Assembly: GCF_028736175.1 (NCBI RefSeq)
Contig: NZ_CP117880.1
Span: 744,001 to 808,000 of the forward strand
Reading direction: 5' to 3'
DNA length: 64,000 nucleotides
Source of the DNA: Sphingobacterium oryzagri
GTDB taxonomy: Bacteria; Bacteroidota; Bacteroidia; Sphingobacteriales; Sphingobacteriaceae
Position numbers and translations under genes: made by a program. Below the pieces are notes generated by a model. It was not told the origin of the DNA. It ran no database searches and worked only from the letters and a program-made list of their open reading frames with translations. Positions 10,801 to 19,188 of the stretch are shown here, piece by piece (position 1 is the stretch's first letter; the number at the start of each line of letters is the position of its first letter).

Positions 10801-11182
10801 TGCTGGAAATCAGATAACGACGCGGATCGCTGAAGACCATTATTTTTATAACCCTAATAACCCAACCGATTCTAGAACAAACACACAAGGCTATTTTCCA
10901 AGATTGAAATATGGTGCCAACAGCGAGAATATCAACAATGTGGCGAGCGACTATTGGCTTTATGATAATGGATTTATAAAACTACGCAACCTACAAGTCG
11001 GGTATACCTTCAATTCAAGCATGACGGAACGCATCAAAATAAGAAATCTTCGGGTCTTCTTCTCAGGCGAAAATCTGTTGCTGTTCACCAAATTCCCAGG
11101 AGGTGATCCCGAAATAGGGAATTCTACGGCCGAATATCCAACTATGAGACAATACGCTTTCGGACTTAATATCGGATTTTAA
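7898..11182 (+). CDS. SusC/RagA-family TonB-dependent outer-membrane transporter
   Basis: 1094 residues. Signal peptide (about 1-22), carboxypeptidase-regulatory-like beta-sandwich (ISVSGKVTDKSGLAIAGVS, about 24-105), the SusC-specific segment DLEEVVVVGYDTRTRSKVLG just before the plug, plug motifs IRVRGAGSL and LKDANTAAIYGARAANGV, then a 22-strand barrel ending in an aromatic strand (YAFGLNIGF). It imports oligosaccharide across the outer membrane using TonB energy, with the SusD partner encoded 17 bp downstream as its lid. First gene of the HTCS-facing operon. No anti-sigma interaction domain is seen, consistent with HTCS rather than ECF-sigma control. Cargo is probably a uronate-containing oligosaccharide, inferred from the neighbouring lyases. 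Confidence 0.96.
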   Translation: MMKIYRLGLLMLLLCATHLSMSQQKISVSGKVTDKSGLAIAGVSIKEKAGTASTSTDLSGGFTLLVDGQATLIVTSVGYASQTIPVDRQATLNIVLTATDTDLEEVVVVGYDTRTRSKVLGSVATIDGEQLANRPITNVSTAISGLAAGVQVNQGNGRPGSDGATIRVRGAGSLNYASSLIIIDGIQQPSMDLVNPEDIETISVLKDANTAAIYGARAANGVIMITTKKGANRPPQVSYSTVISMLNPSVKPTFVSDYVRHMLLYNEAAENVGVNGHYTQDAIDLWTRANADPNGVLASSGLPNYVAYPNVDWGDWIYNENWLQNHNLRMDGGSEHTTYGVSTRYQNNPGIMHNTGMKRYDGRVNLQSKIKDFLTLGTNTFLYNEQRDRGSDANLYNYLRQTTPGIYPMYDGMFGGAVAASNESSQLNNLLLSLYDNLGSNERTYLNTTLFAHVDILDGLKFETSFNYNARFDEVSTFANPSLRYDFSTMEPVNAAAVPSQMTTSQSAGKEYRKTFDNVLRYNKTFDVHSLGIILGHNEYYFRRNTFGATQRGLLDPTITNIGSATEMVSISGGEVDMAMRSFFGRITYDYDTKYLVEFNLRRDGSSKFGSNYKYGNFLSVGLGYNISKEAFMKSVEPYIQNLRLRGSWGRLGNDLGDDLNHYAWHGVYGSNNYSFNGAPVNALRESQFGNPNLRWEGTTSTELGLEFATFSNRATVQIDYYNKQSYDGIRRAQVPLTAGFRTAPLYNQSEVRNRGVELSLGWKDRKGEFSYGFAGNFAINDNMVTKFEGPLREGWVDNADGTRIWTSNLGQVSTGGTSRVLENHMINEYYLRKVYRGDGNYFNTDGSVNINGGPTTGMIRTEGDFEWVKAMKNAGYSFLTRTMNPAENYGNASLYYGDLIYADLNGDGLYGGTDDQYLTGTASAPRYIFGFNANFAYKGFDMSMIWAGEWGGKYYWTDHGYNSNIMIAGNQITTRIAEDHYFYNPNNPTDSRTNTQGYFPRLKYGANSENINNVASDYWLYDNGFIKLRNLQVGYTFNSSMTERIKIRNLRVFFSGENLLLFTKFPGGDPEIGNSTAEYPTMRQYAFGLNIGF

Positions 11183-11199
11183 TAGAAAGGAATAAGACA

Positions 11200-12942
11200 A
11201 TGAATACAATATATAAATGGAGGAACATTAGTGTTACATTTTTTATGGCACTAGCCTTGTTCTGCATGATTTCCTGCGAGAAAGGACTCTTGGATACCTT
11301 GCCGCGCACACAAGTGCTCACAGCCAATATGTGGAATACCGATAATTTGACCGATCAGGGTGTTAATGGCGTATATCAAGCACTGAAACTGGGACAAACA
11401 CTTTATAAATACGACCAATATGTAACGCTGCAGCCGCGAGACAATCAAGTTTTACTTAACGGAACAGCTACTTCGAGCTCGGGTATATTTTCTTCAGAAT
11501 GGCAGAGCCTTTATGAAGGCGTACACACCGCAAATAACGCTATTTGGGGAATCACGAATGTCTCGCCTTCTGCTGTGGAGAAGAAGCAGCGTTATCTGGC
11601 AGAGGTCAAATTCTTACGCGCTTTCTTTTACTATAGACTAAACCAGTTGTACAAAGGCGTTCCAATTTATCTGGAGCCTATAGCATGGGATAACGTCTTG
11701 CACAGCCGGAATACAGAGCAGGAAGTGTGGGATCAAATTTTGACAGATCTAAATGAATGCATCGCGGAAGCGACCCTTCCTGATCGTTATAATGCAGGCA
11801 ATGCCAACTACGGACGAGTTACGAAATCGGCTGCTTACGCACTACGGGGCAAGGTATATATGTATTTGCAACGTTGGCAGGATGCGATAACCGATTTTCA
11901 AGCCGTACAAAACCTCGGACATACGTTATTTCCTAATTACGCCAATTTGTTTAAAGGAAGCAATGAACAGAGTCCTGAAGTTATTTTCAGTATCCAGAAT
12001 ATGGCCTTGGTAGGCTACGGATCTGACTATCAGTTTGTGTTTGGATCACGATCTGCATTTGGATCTAACTGGAATACGATATTAGTTCATCCGGATGCCG
12101 TGGATCGGTATGAAAATATAGATGGAACTGCATTTCGTTGGGAAAGCATCTTTCCGGGTTATAATAATATGAGTGCCGCTCAGCGCGAAGTGTTTTTTTT
12201 ACGGGATAACCTTACCGCCGCAGAACGAGCCTCAGCTACTAACCGTGGCGCCGATATGTCTCGCTATTTACCTGTAGGAAATGAGGCTCGTTTGCAACAA
12301 GCTTTTGTAAATAGAGATCCTCGCTTAGCAAGTAATGTTATCCTTCCTTTCAGCACATTTATTGGTAATAATGCAGGCGTAGATCAACGATTTACCATGC
12401 GCTGGCCATATCGTGCCGAATTCGGAACAACATTTGATTTGCGGACAGATATACCGGCTAAGTTTTTCTATTTGCCGCGCAAGTTTGTATACGAAGGCGC
12501 AAACCCTGGAATTCCCGATCGGTCAAATGGTGCTTATGACTACATTGTTATTCGATTTGCTGATATTTTACTGCTATGGGCTGAAGCACTGAATGAACTT
12601 CCGGGAAGAACCAGCGAGGCTATTGCGAAAGTCAATGAAGTACGCGCCAGAGCAGGCGTTGCAACACTCGCGGTGTCTTCAGATCAAGTTGCTACGCGTC
12701 AGCGAATACGCGATGAGCGCCGACGGGAGTTGATCTGCGAAGGCGTGATTTTCTTTGACGAAATGCGTTGGAAAACCTGGAAAGAAACTAGTTTCTATAC
12801 CAGAAATGGTATTAAAGAGGTGTTTGGCAGGCTGGATGCTCCTTACAGTTGGGTGGGCGACCATCTTTATACATGGCCGATTCCGCGGACGGAAATACAA
12901 CGCAATCCGAACTTGCAACAGAATGAAGGATGGATAGATTAA
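11200..12942 (+). CDS. SusD/RagB-family glycan-binding lipoprotein
   Basis: 580 residues. Lipobox FCMISC places the lipidated Cys near residue 26. The protein has the SusD helical TPR-like fold: YLAEVKFLRAFFYYRLNQLYKGVPIYLEP in the first part (two overlapping family signatures), ALRGKVYMYLQRW, and a C-terminal region with FADILLLWAEALNEL and RRRELICEG, typical of RagB/SusD. It is the surface glycan-capture lid of the SusC transporter encoded immediately upstream. Its stop codon overlaps the next start (TAATG), which indicates translational coupling to the lyase gene. Confidence 0.96.
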   Translation: MNTIYKWRNISVTFFMALALFCMISCEKGLLDTLPRTQVLTANMWNTDNLTDQGVNGVYQALKLGQTLYKYDQYVTLQPRDNQVLLNGTATSSSGIFSSEWQSLYEGVHTANNAIWGITNVSPSAVEKKQRYLAEVKFLRAFFYYRLNQLYKGVPIYLEPIAWDNVLHSRNTEQEVWDQILTDLNECIAEATLPDRYNAGNANYGRVTKSAAYALRGKVYMYLQRWQDAITDFQAVQNLGHTLFPNYANLFKGSNEQSPEVIFSIQNMALVGYGSDYQFVFGSRSAFGSNWNTILVHPDAVDRYENIDGTAFRWESIFPGYNNMSAAQREVFFLRDNLTAAERASATNRGADMSRYLPVGNEARLQQAFVNRDPRLASNVILPFSTFIGNNAGVDQRFTMRWPYRAEFGTTFDLRTDIPAKFFYLPRKFVYEGANPGIPDRSNGAYDYIVIRFADILLLWAEALNELPGRTSEAIAKVNEVRARAGVATLAVSSDQVATRQRIRDERRRELICEGVIFFDEMRWKTWKETSFYTRNGIKEVFGRLDAPYSWVGDHLYTWPIPRTEIQRNPNLQQNEGWID

Positions 12943-14915
12943 TGATCGGATTCCATCAATTCTTGTTCGGTTGTGTGCGCACAATAAGGACGATAGTAAA
13001 CAAGCAATGCAGTTGTCTGTTCATTATCTTCTTGTTGTGCTTACCTGCAGTCTATGCGCAAGGTGTTTTGAGCCAGAAGATTGGCGGCGCTTTTTCCGGT
13101 TTCTCGATAGCGCATATTAAAGCATGGCGAGCGGAGAGCAAAGCGCATTGGGAGATGTTGATCAAAAACTTGAGCGCTGAACAGCAGGCTCAATTTATTA
13201 CGGCTGCCGAAAAAGCAAATGTATTTGTTTGGCCACCTTTACTGGCCGGTGTTTACCTGGAATTTCAGTCACAGGGCAACCGTACACATTATGAAAGGTT
13301 AATGGATGAACGGAGAAAAGCGCTGTGCCAGTTGGTTCTTGGCGAACTGGTGGAAAGGAAAGGACGATTTCTGCCGCAAATCGTGAATGGGTTATGGCTT
13401 ACCCTGGAAGAAAGCTCGTGGGTTAGTCCGGCGCATATCGTTTCACAACGAAGTGGTGCGGGGCTGCCCGATCCCAATGACCGATATATTGATTTGGTGG
13501 CAGCTCGCACGGCCGCCGATTTGTCTTTCATTTATTTATTACTGAAAGCAGATTTGGATCGTACATCGCCGCATATTGCTGTAAAGCTGAAGAAAGAATT
13601 GAACAGCAGGATTATTAGGCCCTATCTCGAAGATTCCTACTGGTGGATGAGTTTTGATACAGATTTTATCAATAACTGGAATATTTGGATCAATACCAAT
13701 GTCTTGAAAACAATATTACTCGTCGAAGACGATGAGCAACAGCTGCATGCTGTTTTGGCAAAACTGCTGCGTAGTGCCGATCGCTTTATAGATAGCTATC
13801 CCGAAGATGGCGCCATAGACGAGGGAGCATCCTATTGGAGTCACGCCGGAGGCGAGCTGGGACAGCTCTTATCTTGGCTGGCCGCTGCATCTTCGGAAAG
13901 ATTATCCTTTGCCGATCAGAAGAAGATTCAAAATATCGGTCGTTATATCCTCCACACACATATTGATGGCCAGGTTTTCGTAAATTTTGCAGACGCAAGT
14001 CATCGGCAAGTGGCGCCCGCTGCAAAAATTTGGAGCTATGGCCTATTATTCGACGATAGTCGAATGAAAAATTTTGCGGCGCAAATGTATGCTTTGGATA
14101 GGAATGGTTTCAACGGCAATTCCATTCATACATTCTTTATGTATTTACCTTATCTAGACGAGCTATCTACATGGAAAGTTGACAAAACGCCGGAACCGTC
14201 TTTTTTTTACGAAAGTTTGGGTTTAGCCGTTATTCGTGCCGACCATAACGGAAAGGGGATGGTTTTCGCGGGTATTGGCAGTCATAATGGTGTGAGCCAC
14301 AACCACAATGATGTAGGTAGTTTTATGCTTTACCATGATGGCTTACCGGTGCTTATCGATGTGGGCGTCGCGACCTACAATAAGCAGACGTTTAGTGCGT
14401 CGCGTTATTCGCTGTGGCATACGCAATCTCAGTGGCACAACTTACCCGTGATAAATGGTGTAGGGCAGCGGGATGGAAAGCAATTTCGGGCAACCGATGT
14501 GCAGTACCGTGTAGATCAGGATAAGGAGTTTTTCTCGCTTGATATCAGCAAGGCCTATCCCGACTCGGCAAAAGTAAAGCGTTGGCAACGCTCCTTTGAA
14601 ATTGACAAGGACAAGAAGAAAATTGATGTTGTGGAAGACTTCGAACTGGACGCCTGGTTGAAGCCAAGTGAACTGGTATTTATAAGTCAAATAAGACCTC
14701 GTGTGGAGCAAGGTTTTTTGGTGTACCCGCTACCGAATGAACAAACGATGTATCTCCGTTTTGATCGTAAGAAAGTGCGTATTAGTATTGTCGAAAAAAA
14801 CTTAGCGGATGAACGACTGCGTCAACAATGGGGCGATCAGCTGTATCGCACCAGCGTCGAGCTACTTGGAACCAATAAAAAGGAAAAGCTTTCCTACACG
14901 ATACAAATAAACTAA
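12942..14915 (+). CDS. heparinase II/III-family polysaccharide lyase
   Basis: 657 residues from the ATG at 12942, which overlaps the susD stop by one base; an in-frame ATG at 12930 would lie inside susD. An N-terminal hydrophobic segment with cleavage near VYAQ directs export. The first half is an alpha/alpha toroid (INNWNIWINTNV, DEGASYWSHAGGELG), and the second is the heparinase II/III beta-domain with the hallmark NGVSHNHNDVGSF and the YSLWHTQSQWHN stretch. Members cleave uronic-acid-containing glycans (heparin/heparan, alginate and relatives) by beta-elimination. The result is the 4,5-unsaturated uronyl end that the GH88 enzymes of this locus consume. PL subfamily and exact substrate cannot be set by eye. 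Confidence 0.85.
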   Translation: MIGFHQFLFGCVRTIRTIVNKQCSCLFIIFLLCLPAVYAQGVLSQKIGGAFSGFSIAHIKAWRAESKAHWEMLIKNLSAEQQAQFITAAEKANVFVWPPLLAGVYLEFQSQGNRTHYERLMDERRKALCQLVLGELVERKGRFLPQIVNGLWLTLEESSWVSPAHIVSQRSGAGLPDPNDRYIDLVAARTAADLSFIYLLLKADLDRTSPHIAVKLKKELNSRIIRPYLEDSYWWMSFDTDFINNWNIWINTNVLKTILLVEDDEQQLHAVLAKLLRSADRFIDSYPEDGAIDEGASYWSHAGGELGQLLSWLAAASSERLSFADQKKIQNIGRYILHTHIDGQVFVNFADASHRQVAPAAKIWSYGLLFDDSRMKNFAAQMYALDRNGFNGNSIHTFFMYLPYLDELSTWKVDKTPEPSFFYESLGLAVIRADHNGKGMVFAGIGSHNGVSHNHNDVGSFMLYHDGLPVLIDVGVATYNKQTFSASRYSLWHTQSQWHNLPVINGVGQRDGKQFRATDVQYRVDQDKEFFSLDISKAYPDSAKVKRWQRSFEIDKDKKKIDVVEDFELDAWLKPSELVFISQIRPRVEQGFLVYPLPNEQTMYLRFDRKKVRISIVEKNLADERLRQQWGDQLYRTSVELLGTNKKEKLSYTIQIN

Positions 14916-14921
14916 ACCGCT

Positions 14922-16190
14922 ATGAATAGAAGAATGCTCTTAAAATCGATCGGGATATATGGAGGTGCTTTGGCGCTGCCACAAAGCCTGTTGTCAGCGA
15001 AAGCTGGAGGCTACATGTTACCTGAGAATAAAACACAACCTGCTGATCGGGCTTACTGGGTGGCACTGTTAAGCCAGATCGCAGAACCGATCTTGGCCAA
15101 CATCAGCAAACAAACATTACAAAAAAACATGCCGATGCACGTAAGTCCTACTTTCGATAACAGAGATCCGAAAGTCGGTTATTTAGAAGCATTCGGGAGA
15201 CTGCTTGCTGGTATGGCACCTTGGTTGGCGTTGCCCGAAGATGACTCAGAGGAAGGGCTCACACGGAAACGTTTCAAGGAGCAAGCGATAGCGGGAATAC
15301 AACATGGTGTGGATCCGAACTCGCCCGATTATTTCAGCTGGCGAAACGCATCGTCGCAAACGTTGGTGGATGCAGCTCATTTGGCACAGGCATTCTTACG
15401 TGCGCCGAAAGCCCTATGGGAGCCATTATCCGCGCTGACAAAGCAACGGGTTATTGAAGAGCTCAAACAGCTTCGCCGGATCAAACCAAATGAAAGCAAC
15501 TGGCTGTTATTTGCCGCCATGACAGAAACATTTTTGTACAGCGTGGGCGAAGCGCCAGCGCGCGAAAAAATAGATTATGCGATCCATAAATTTGATATCG
15601 ATTGGTATGTCGGCGATGGCTGGTATAGCGATGGTGATCGATTTAGTTTTGACTATTACAACGGTTATGTCATTCATTGCATGTTGGTCGAGTCGTTAAA
15701 GCATAATCGGTCTGCCGATCCGAAATATGTTGCGCTGCATGAGCGTGCCTATAAACGTATGCAGCGGTATGCGCATCATTTGGAACGCATGATTTCGCCT
15801 GATGGATTTTATCCTGTCGTCGGACGATCGTCAACATATAGAAATGCCGCCTTTCAGCCTTTAGCCTTGGTTTCTCTTGATAATAAATTGCCAGATGATA
15901 TCCGTAAAGGGCAGGTGAGGGCAGCATTGACTGCGGTGTTAAAGCATCTTTATAAAGAAGGCGCAATCGGTCGTGGCGGTTGGCTAAACATGGGCGTTGT
16001 TGGCGCTGGGCAAGAAAATTTAGCAGACTATTATACCAATGCAGGCTCTATGTATGTCGTCTCCTTATCATTTCTACCGCTAGGTTTGCCAGCCAACGAC
16101 GACTTTTGGACTTGTGCGCCCGAAAAGTGGACAGCACAAAAAGCTTTTGCCGGCGAAGCGTTTGCGAAAGACTATTACGTATCCTATTAA
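14922..16190 (+). CDS. DUF2264 domain protein, exported
   Basis: 422 residues. The N-terminus (MNRRMLLKSIGIYGGALALP) carries a twin-arginine followed by a moderately hydrophobic segment, which suggests Tat export and so folding before export. The rest is an all-alpha barrel of the DUF2264 family: NESNWLLFAAMTETFLY, DWYVGDGWYSDGDRFSFDYY and FYPVVGRSSTYRNAAF. DUF2264 proteins are found in uronate-polysaccharide loci and are related in fold to GH88/GH105 and lyase toroids, but their activity is not settled. Six bp separate it from the lyase gene and 20 bp from the next GH88, so it is part of the same operon. Probably a glycan-active enzyme; function is inferred from fold and context only. Confidence 0.8.
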   Translation: MNRRMLLKSIGIYGGALALPQSLLSAKAGGYMLPENKTQPADRAYWVALLSQIAEPILANISKQTLQKNMPMHVSPTFDNRDPKVGYLEAFGRLLAGMAPWLALPEDDSEEGLTRKRFKEQAIAGIQHGVDPNSPDYFSWRNASSQTLVDAAHLAQAFLRAPKALWEPLSALTKQRVIEELKQLRRIKPNESNWLLFAAMTETFLYSVGEAPAREKIDYAIHKFDIDWYVGDGWYSDGDRFSFDYYNGYVIHCMLVESLKHNRSADPKYVALHERAYKRMQRYAHHLERMISPDGFYPVVGRSSTYRNAAFQPLALVSLDNKLPDDIRKGQVRAALTAVLKHLYKEGAIGRGGWLNMGVVGAGQENLADYYTNAGSMYVVSLSFLPLGLPANDDFWTCAPEKWTAQKAFAGEAFAKDYYVSY

Positions 16191-16210
16191 TTAGCTTGTT
16201 ACTTATAATA

Positions 16211-17461
16211 ATGAAAATAAAACTAATCATAATGTCCTTACTTCTGCTCCACATATGGGTGAGCTACGGCCAGACGCAGGAAATTAAACTGGGCTTGTCT
16301 AGCCAATTTATTGACCGTAACCTCCGCGACGCGGTAAAGCAGATTAAATATTTGGAATCACAGATTAAACCAACTGACATACCGACAACCTATAATAATG
16401 GAAGACAGGTAAATTGGGGGACATCATGGTGGTGCTCGGGTTTTTACCCGGGTACCGTTTTGTATCTCTACGAAGCAACGCAGGATAATGCTTTGCTCGA
16501 TATAGCCAAAACGAAGTTGACCGTCCTCGAAAAGGAGAAAACCAATACCGGTACGCACGATCTTGGATTTATGTTGTACTGTAGTTTTGGGAATGCATTG
16601 CGTTTAACAGGCGACTCCGCGGCATATAAGTCTGTGTTGGCGACAGGAGCAAAATCATTAGCTTCCCGTTTTAAAGATCGCACAGGAACCATTCGCTCGT
16701 GGGATGGTGGTACCAATTGGGATGGACAGGCTTGGCGCTATCCGGTGATTATTGATAACATGATGAACTTGGAGTTTCTCCTGGAAGCGACTAAAATAAC
16801 TGCTGATCCAACCTTTGCCGAGATTGCGATCGCGCACGCGAATACGACCTTGAAAAATCACTTTCGGTCGGACTACAGTAGCTACCATGTGGTAGATTAC
16901 GATCCGGCTAACGGCGAAGTTTTTGCGAAAAAAACAGCACAAGGAGCGTTTGACGAATCGTCATGGGCGAGAGGGCAGGCTTGGGCATTGTATGGCTACA
17001 CGATGATGTATCGCAAAACGCGGGATGATCGGTATTTGACGCTTGCAAAAAACATCGCTAATTTTTACTTAAGCCATCCCAATCTGCCCAAAAATTTGAT
17101 TCCTTATTGGGATTTTGATCAAGATAAGTTGACGCCAGCCAGTACCTATTATAGCCAACGAAATTTGAGAGATGCTTCTACAGCTGCAGTAGTCGCATCT
17201 GCCTTGCTGGAGCTAACTAGTTATACGAATGCAAAAGATCGCAAATATTATATGGCAAAAGCAGAACATATGTTACGTAGTTTGTCAAAGGAACCTTACA
17301 AAGCGAAGTATAGGGAAAACGGCGGATTTATTTTGAAACATAGTGTAGGGTCAATTCCGCATAAAACGGAGGTTGACGTGCCGTTGACCTATGCGGATTA
17401 TTATTATGTAGAAGCCTTGGTACGATATAAAAGACTGTTGGCCGGTTTACCGTGTATTTAA
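16211..17461 (+). CDS. glycoside hydrolase family 88, second unsaturated glucuronyl hydrolase
   Basis: 416 residues from the ATG at 16211; the open frame extends upstream into the DUF2264 gene but that part is not coding. Signal peptide ends near VSYGQ. The family motifs are intact: WWCSGFYPGTVLYLYE, THDLGF (Asp117) and IIDNMMNLEF (Asp182). It is closely related to the GH88 at 422 over its whole length, with near-identical C-terminal blocks such as VDVPLTYADYYYVEALVRY. It differs by a six-residue longer loop (SWDGGTNWDGQAWRYP) immediately before the second catalytic Asp. That loop borders the substrate pocket in the family, so the two copies may prefer different sugars next to the unsaturated uronate. 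It is co-operonic with the lyase and SusCD genes. Confidence 0.93.
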   Translation: MKIKLIIMSLLLLHIWVSYGQTQEIKLGLSSQFIDRNLRDAVKQIKYLESQIKPTDIPTTYNNGRQVNWGTSWWCSGFYPGTVLYLYEATQDNALLDIAKTKLTVLEKEKTNTGTHDLGFMLYCSFGNALRLTGDSAAYKSVLATGAKSLASRFKDRTGTIRSWDGGTNWDGQAWRYPVIIDNMMNLEFLLEATKITADPTFAEIAIAHANTTLKNHFRSDYSSYHVVDYDPANGEVFAKKTAQGAFDESSWARGQAWALYGYTMMYRKTRDDRYLTLAKNIANFYLSHPNLPKNLIPYWDFDQDKLTPASTYYSQRNLRDASTAAVVASALLELTSYTNAKDRKYYMAKAEHMLRSLSKEPYKAKYRENGGFILKHSVGSIPHKTEVDVPLTYADYYYVEALVRYKRLLAGLPCI

Positions 17462-17576
17462 CAATATTCTTTAGAGGAAGCGGCGTGTTTGAATAGGAGG
17501 CGTACTCGACCCGTTTCGCTTAAGGTGATAAGATAGACAGTTTGTTGATAATTTGCTAAACGTATAAATCTAAAAA

Positions 17577-19064
17577 ATGATGTCAATTAAATTTTTCACA
17601 AAAAGCAGCGCATATGCACTTTTAGTAATGGTATTCGCTTTTTTCAGCTGCCAAAAGGAATTGTTTCCGACAACTTCTTTAACGGCGACCAATCAACATC
17701 AAGCGACAGGGAATGAAGTTGACGGCGCAACAGGCTATTACAGTAACCTACTGATGGATAAACTTACGTTTGACTCTATTCAACTGGATCTTTCGTCATC
17801 TGCAGAAGCACAATCACTTCTTGCAAGGGAAGTTACGGCTAAAGCGAATGATGCGCTAATGGCAGTTCCACAGCCCGTAACTCGATATTCGGATACCGAT
17901 GGCGACAAAAAAGTGGGAAGTGATGCCGCTAAAATTTATGCTTTGGGCTTGCAGTACTTCCTGTTTCAGGAGGATGCCGCAGCTGCGCAGTATTTGGAAA
18001 AAGCAAAGGAATTTTTGCTCTCTTGGGCTGCAAAGAATCTCCCGACTAATCATACGCCAAATGAGAGCGGTTATTTGCCTTTTTTAACAGGTTATTCGCT
18101 TATCCGATCTCGGATAGATGCCGATAGTCGAACAACAATCGATAACTGGTTTCGAACAAGATTTAATTTCTACAAGGGTCTGCCGGTACGAACCAATAAC
18201 TGGGAAACGATTCGTAATCTGTTCATGCTAAATATTGCGTATACTATTCATGATGTGTCGTTCATAAACCAGGCGAGCGCAGATTTTAATAAACACCATA
18301 ATACAAATTACCGAGCAGACGGAGCCAGTGTTGATTTTTTAGGAAGAGACGGGTTTGCATATCATGTATATGATCTGCTCTTCGTAGCGCAGATAGGGCG
18401 AACATTGGCTGTTTATAAAGGCAAATCAGCTTTAGATAGTTTGGTGCATCAGCGATCGACAAGATGGGTTAACCTGCGAATCAACCCAAATGATCCGCCG
18501 GTATTAGGCGGGTCGATTTCAGATGCGATTTCGTTTATGGCTCCTTATGTATTAGATCCTGTAAACCATGTTCATCTGGAATTTGTGCATACGGAATGGG
18601 CGCCAGATAAAAATAGAAGTGATTATAATAAGCCTTACAACGCGACAGGATCAACCTATGCTTTCGTGGAAATGGCTAGCCTCATGCGGGATGAAATGTT
18701 TTCGTTCGTAAGAAAGTTAAATCCAAATTTCACGCGCTATAGCAATTTGCCGTACTATATCAATTCGTTTGGTAAATCAAGAAGTAATCCTTACATAGAA
18801 TCGGTCACCTTTTACGGTGATCTGCCGTTTAGAGGTTGGTATAAATCATGCGGTCCCGGTCAGTATACGCTTCAAAACCTAACTAGTCTAGGTATACAAA
18901 ATGATCAGTTGAGCAGTATCCGTATCCCAACTGGATTTCGTGTTACTTTATATGAGCATGGTAATTTTAGCGGTAATAGTGTTGTGCTAACGGAGACCAC
19001 TATTGACTTATCTAAATACAACTTTAATGATAAAACCTCTTCCTTGAAAATTGAAAAGCTATAA
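17577..19064 (+). CDS. alginate-lyase-like lipoprotein with C-terminal beta-gamma-crystallin domain
   Basis: 495 residues. Lipobox FAFFSC puts the lipidated Cys at residue 25. Residues about 70-390 form an all-alpha domain resembling the alginate lyase (PL5-like) superfamily: YFLFQEDAAAAQYLEKAKEF, TNNWETIRNLFMLNIAYTIH, FLGRDGFAYHVYDLLFVAQ. The last 75 residues are a beta-gamma-crystallin-type module (GQYTLQNLTSLGIQNDQLSS; VTLYEHGNFSGNSVVL; DKTSSLKIEKL), a fold that often binds calcium or glycans. It starts 115 bp after the second GH88 and so may be transcribed separately or by read-through. It is likely a surface or periplasmic lyase, or a catalytically altered binding protein. The usual PL5 NNHGTWY motif is not obvious; NNWETIRN stands in its place. 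Confidence 0.7.
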   Translation: MMSIKFFTKSSAYALLVMVFAFFSCQKELFPTTSLTATNQHQATGNEVDGATGYYSNLLMDKLTFDSIQLDLSSSAEAQSLLAREVTAKANDALMAVPQPVTRYSDTDGDKKVGSDAAKIYALGLQYFLFQEDAAAAQYLEKAKEFLLSWAAKNLPTNHTPNESGYLPFLTGYSLIRSRIDADSRTTIDNWFRTRFNFYKGLPVRTNNWETIRNLFMLNIAYTIHDVSFINQASADFNKHHNTNYRADGASVDFLGRDGFAYHVYDLLFVAQIGRTLAVYKGKSALDSLVHQRSTRWVNLRINPNDPPVLGGSISDAISFMAPYVLDPVNHVHLEFVHTEWAPDKNRSDYNKPYNATGSTYAFVEMASLMRDEMFSFVRKLNPNFTRYSNLPYYINSFGKSRSNPYIESVTFYGDLPFRGWYKSCGPGQYTLQNLTSLGIQNDQLSSIRIPTGFRVTLYEHGNFSGNSVVLTETTIDLSKYNFNDKTSSLKIEKL

Positions 19065-19188
19065 ACGGCTAGCCATTGGCAATGCAAAGAGGCTATAATA
19101 GTAGGCCTATGCACGCCACATATTTTTTAGATCAGCATAACGGCTTTTTAGGCTAGTGATTAATTATTACTTATTAAATATATTGTAT

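Noticed and set aside
12930..12941. Earlier ATG for the heparinase II/III-type gene
   Set aside because: It lies inside susD; the TAATG overlap at 12942 is a standard coupled start and keeps the hydrophobic export segment intact.
15980..16210. Upstream in-frame extension of the second GH88 gene
   Set aside because: It overlaps the DUF2264 gene, lacks GH88 similarity, and a signal peptide starts at the ATG at 16211.
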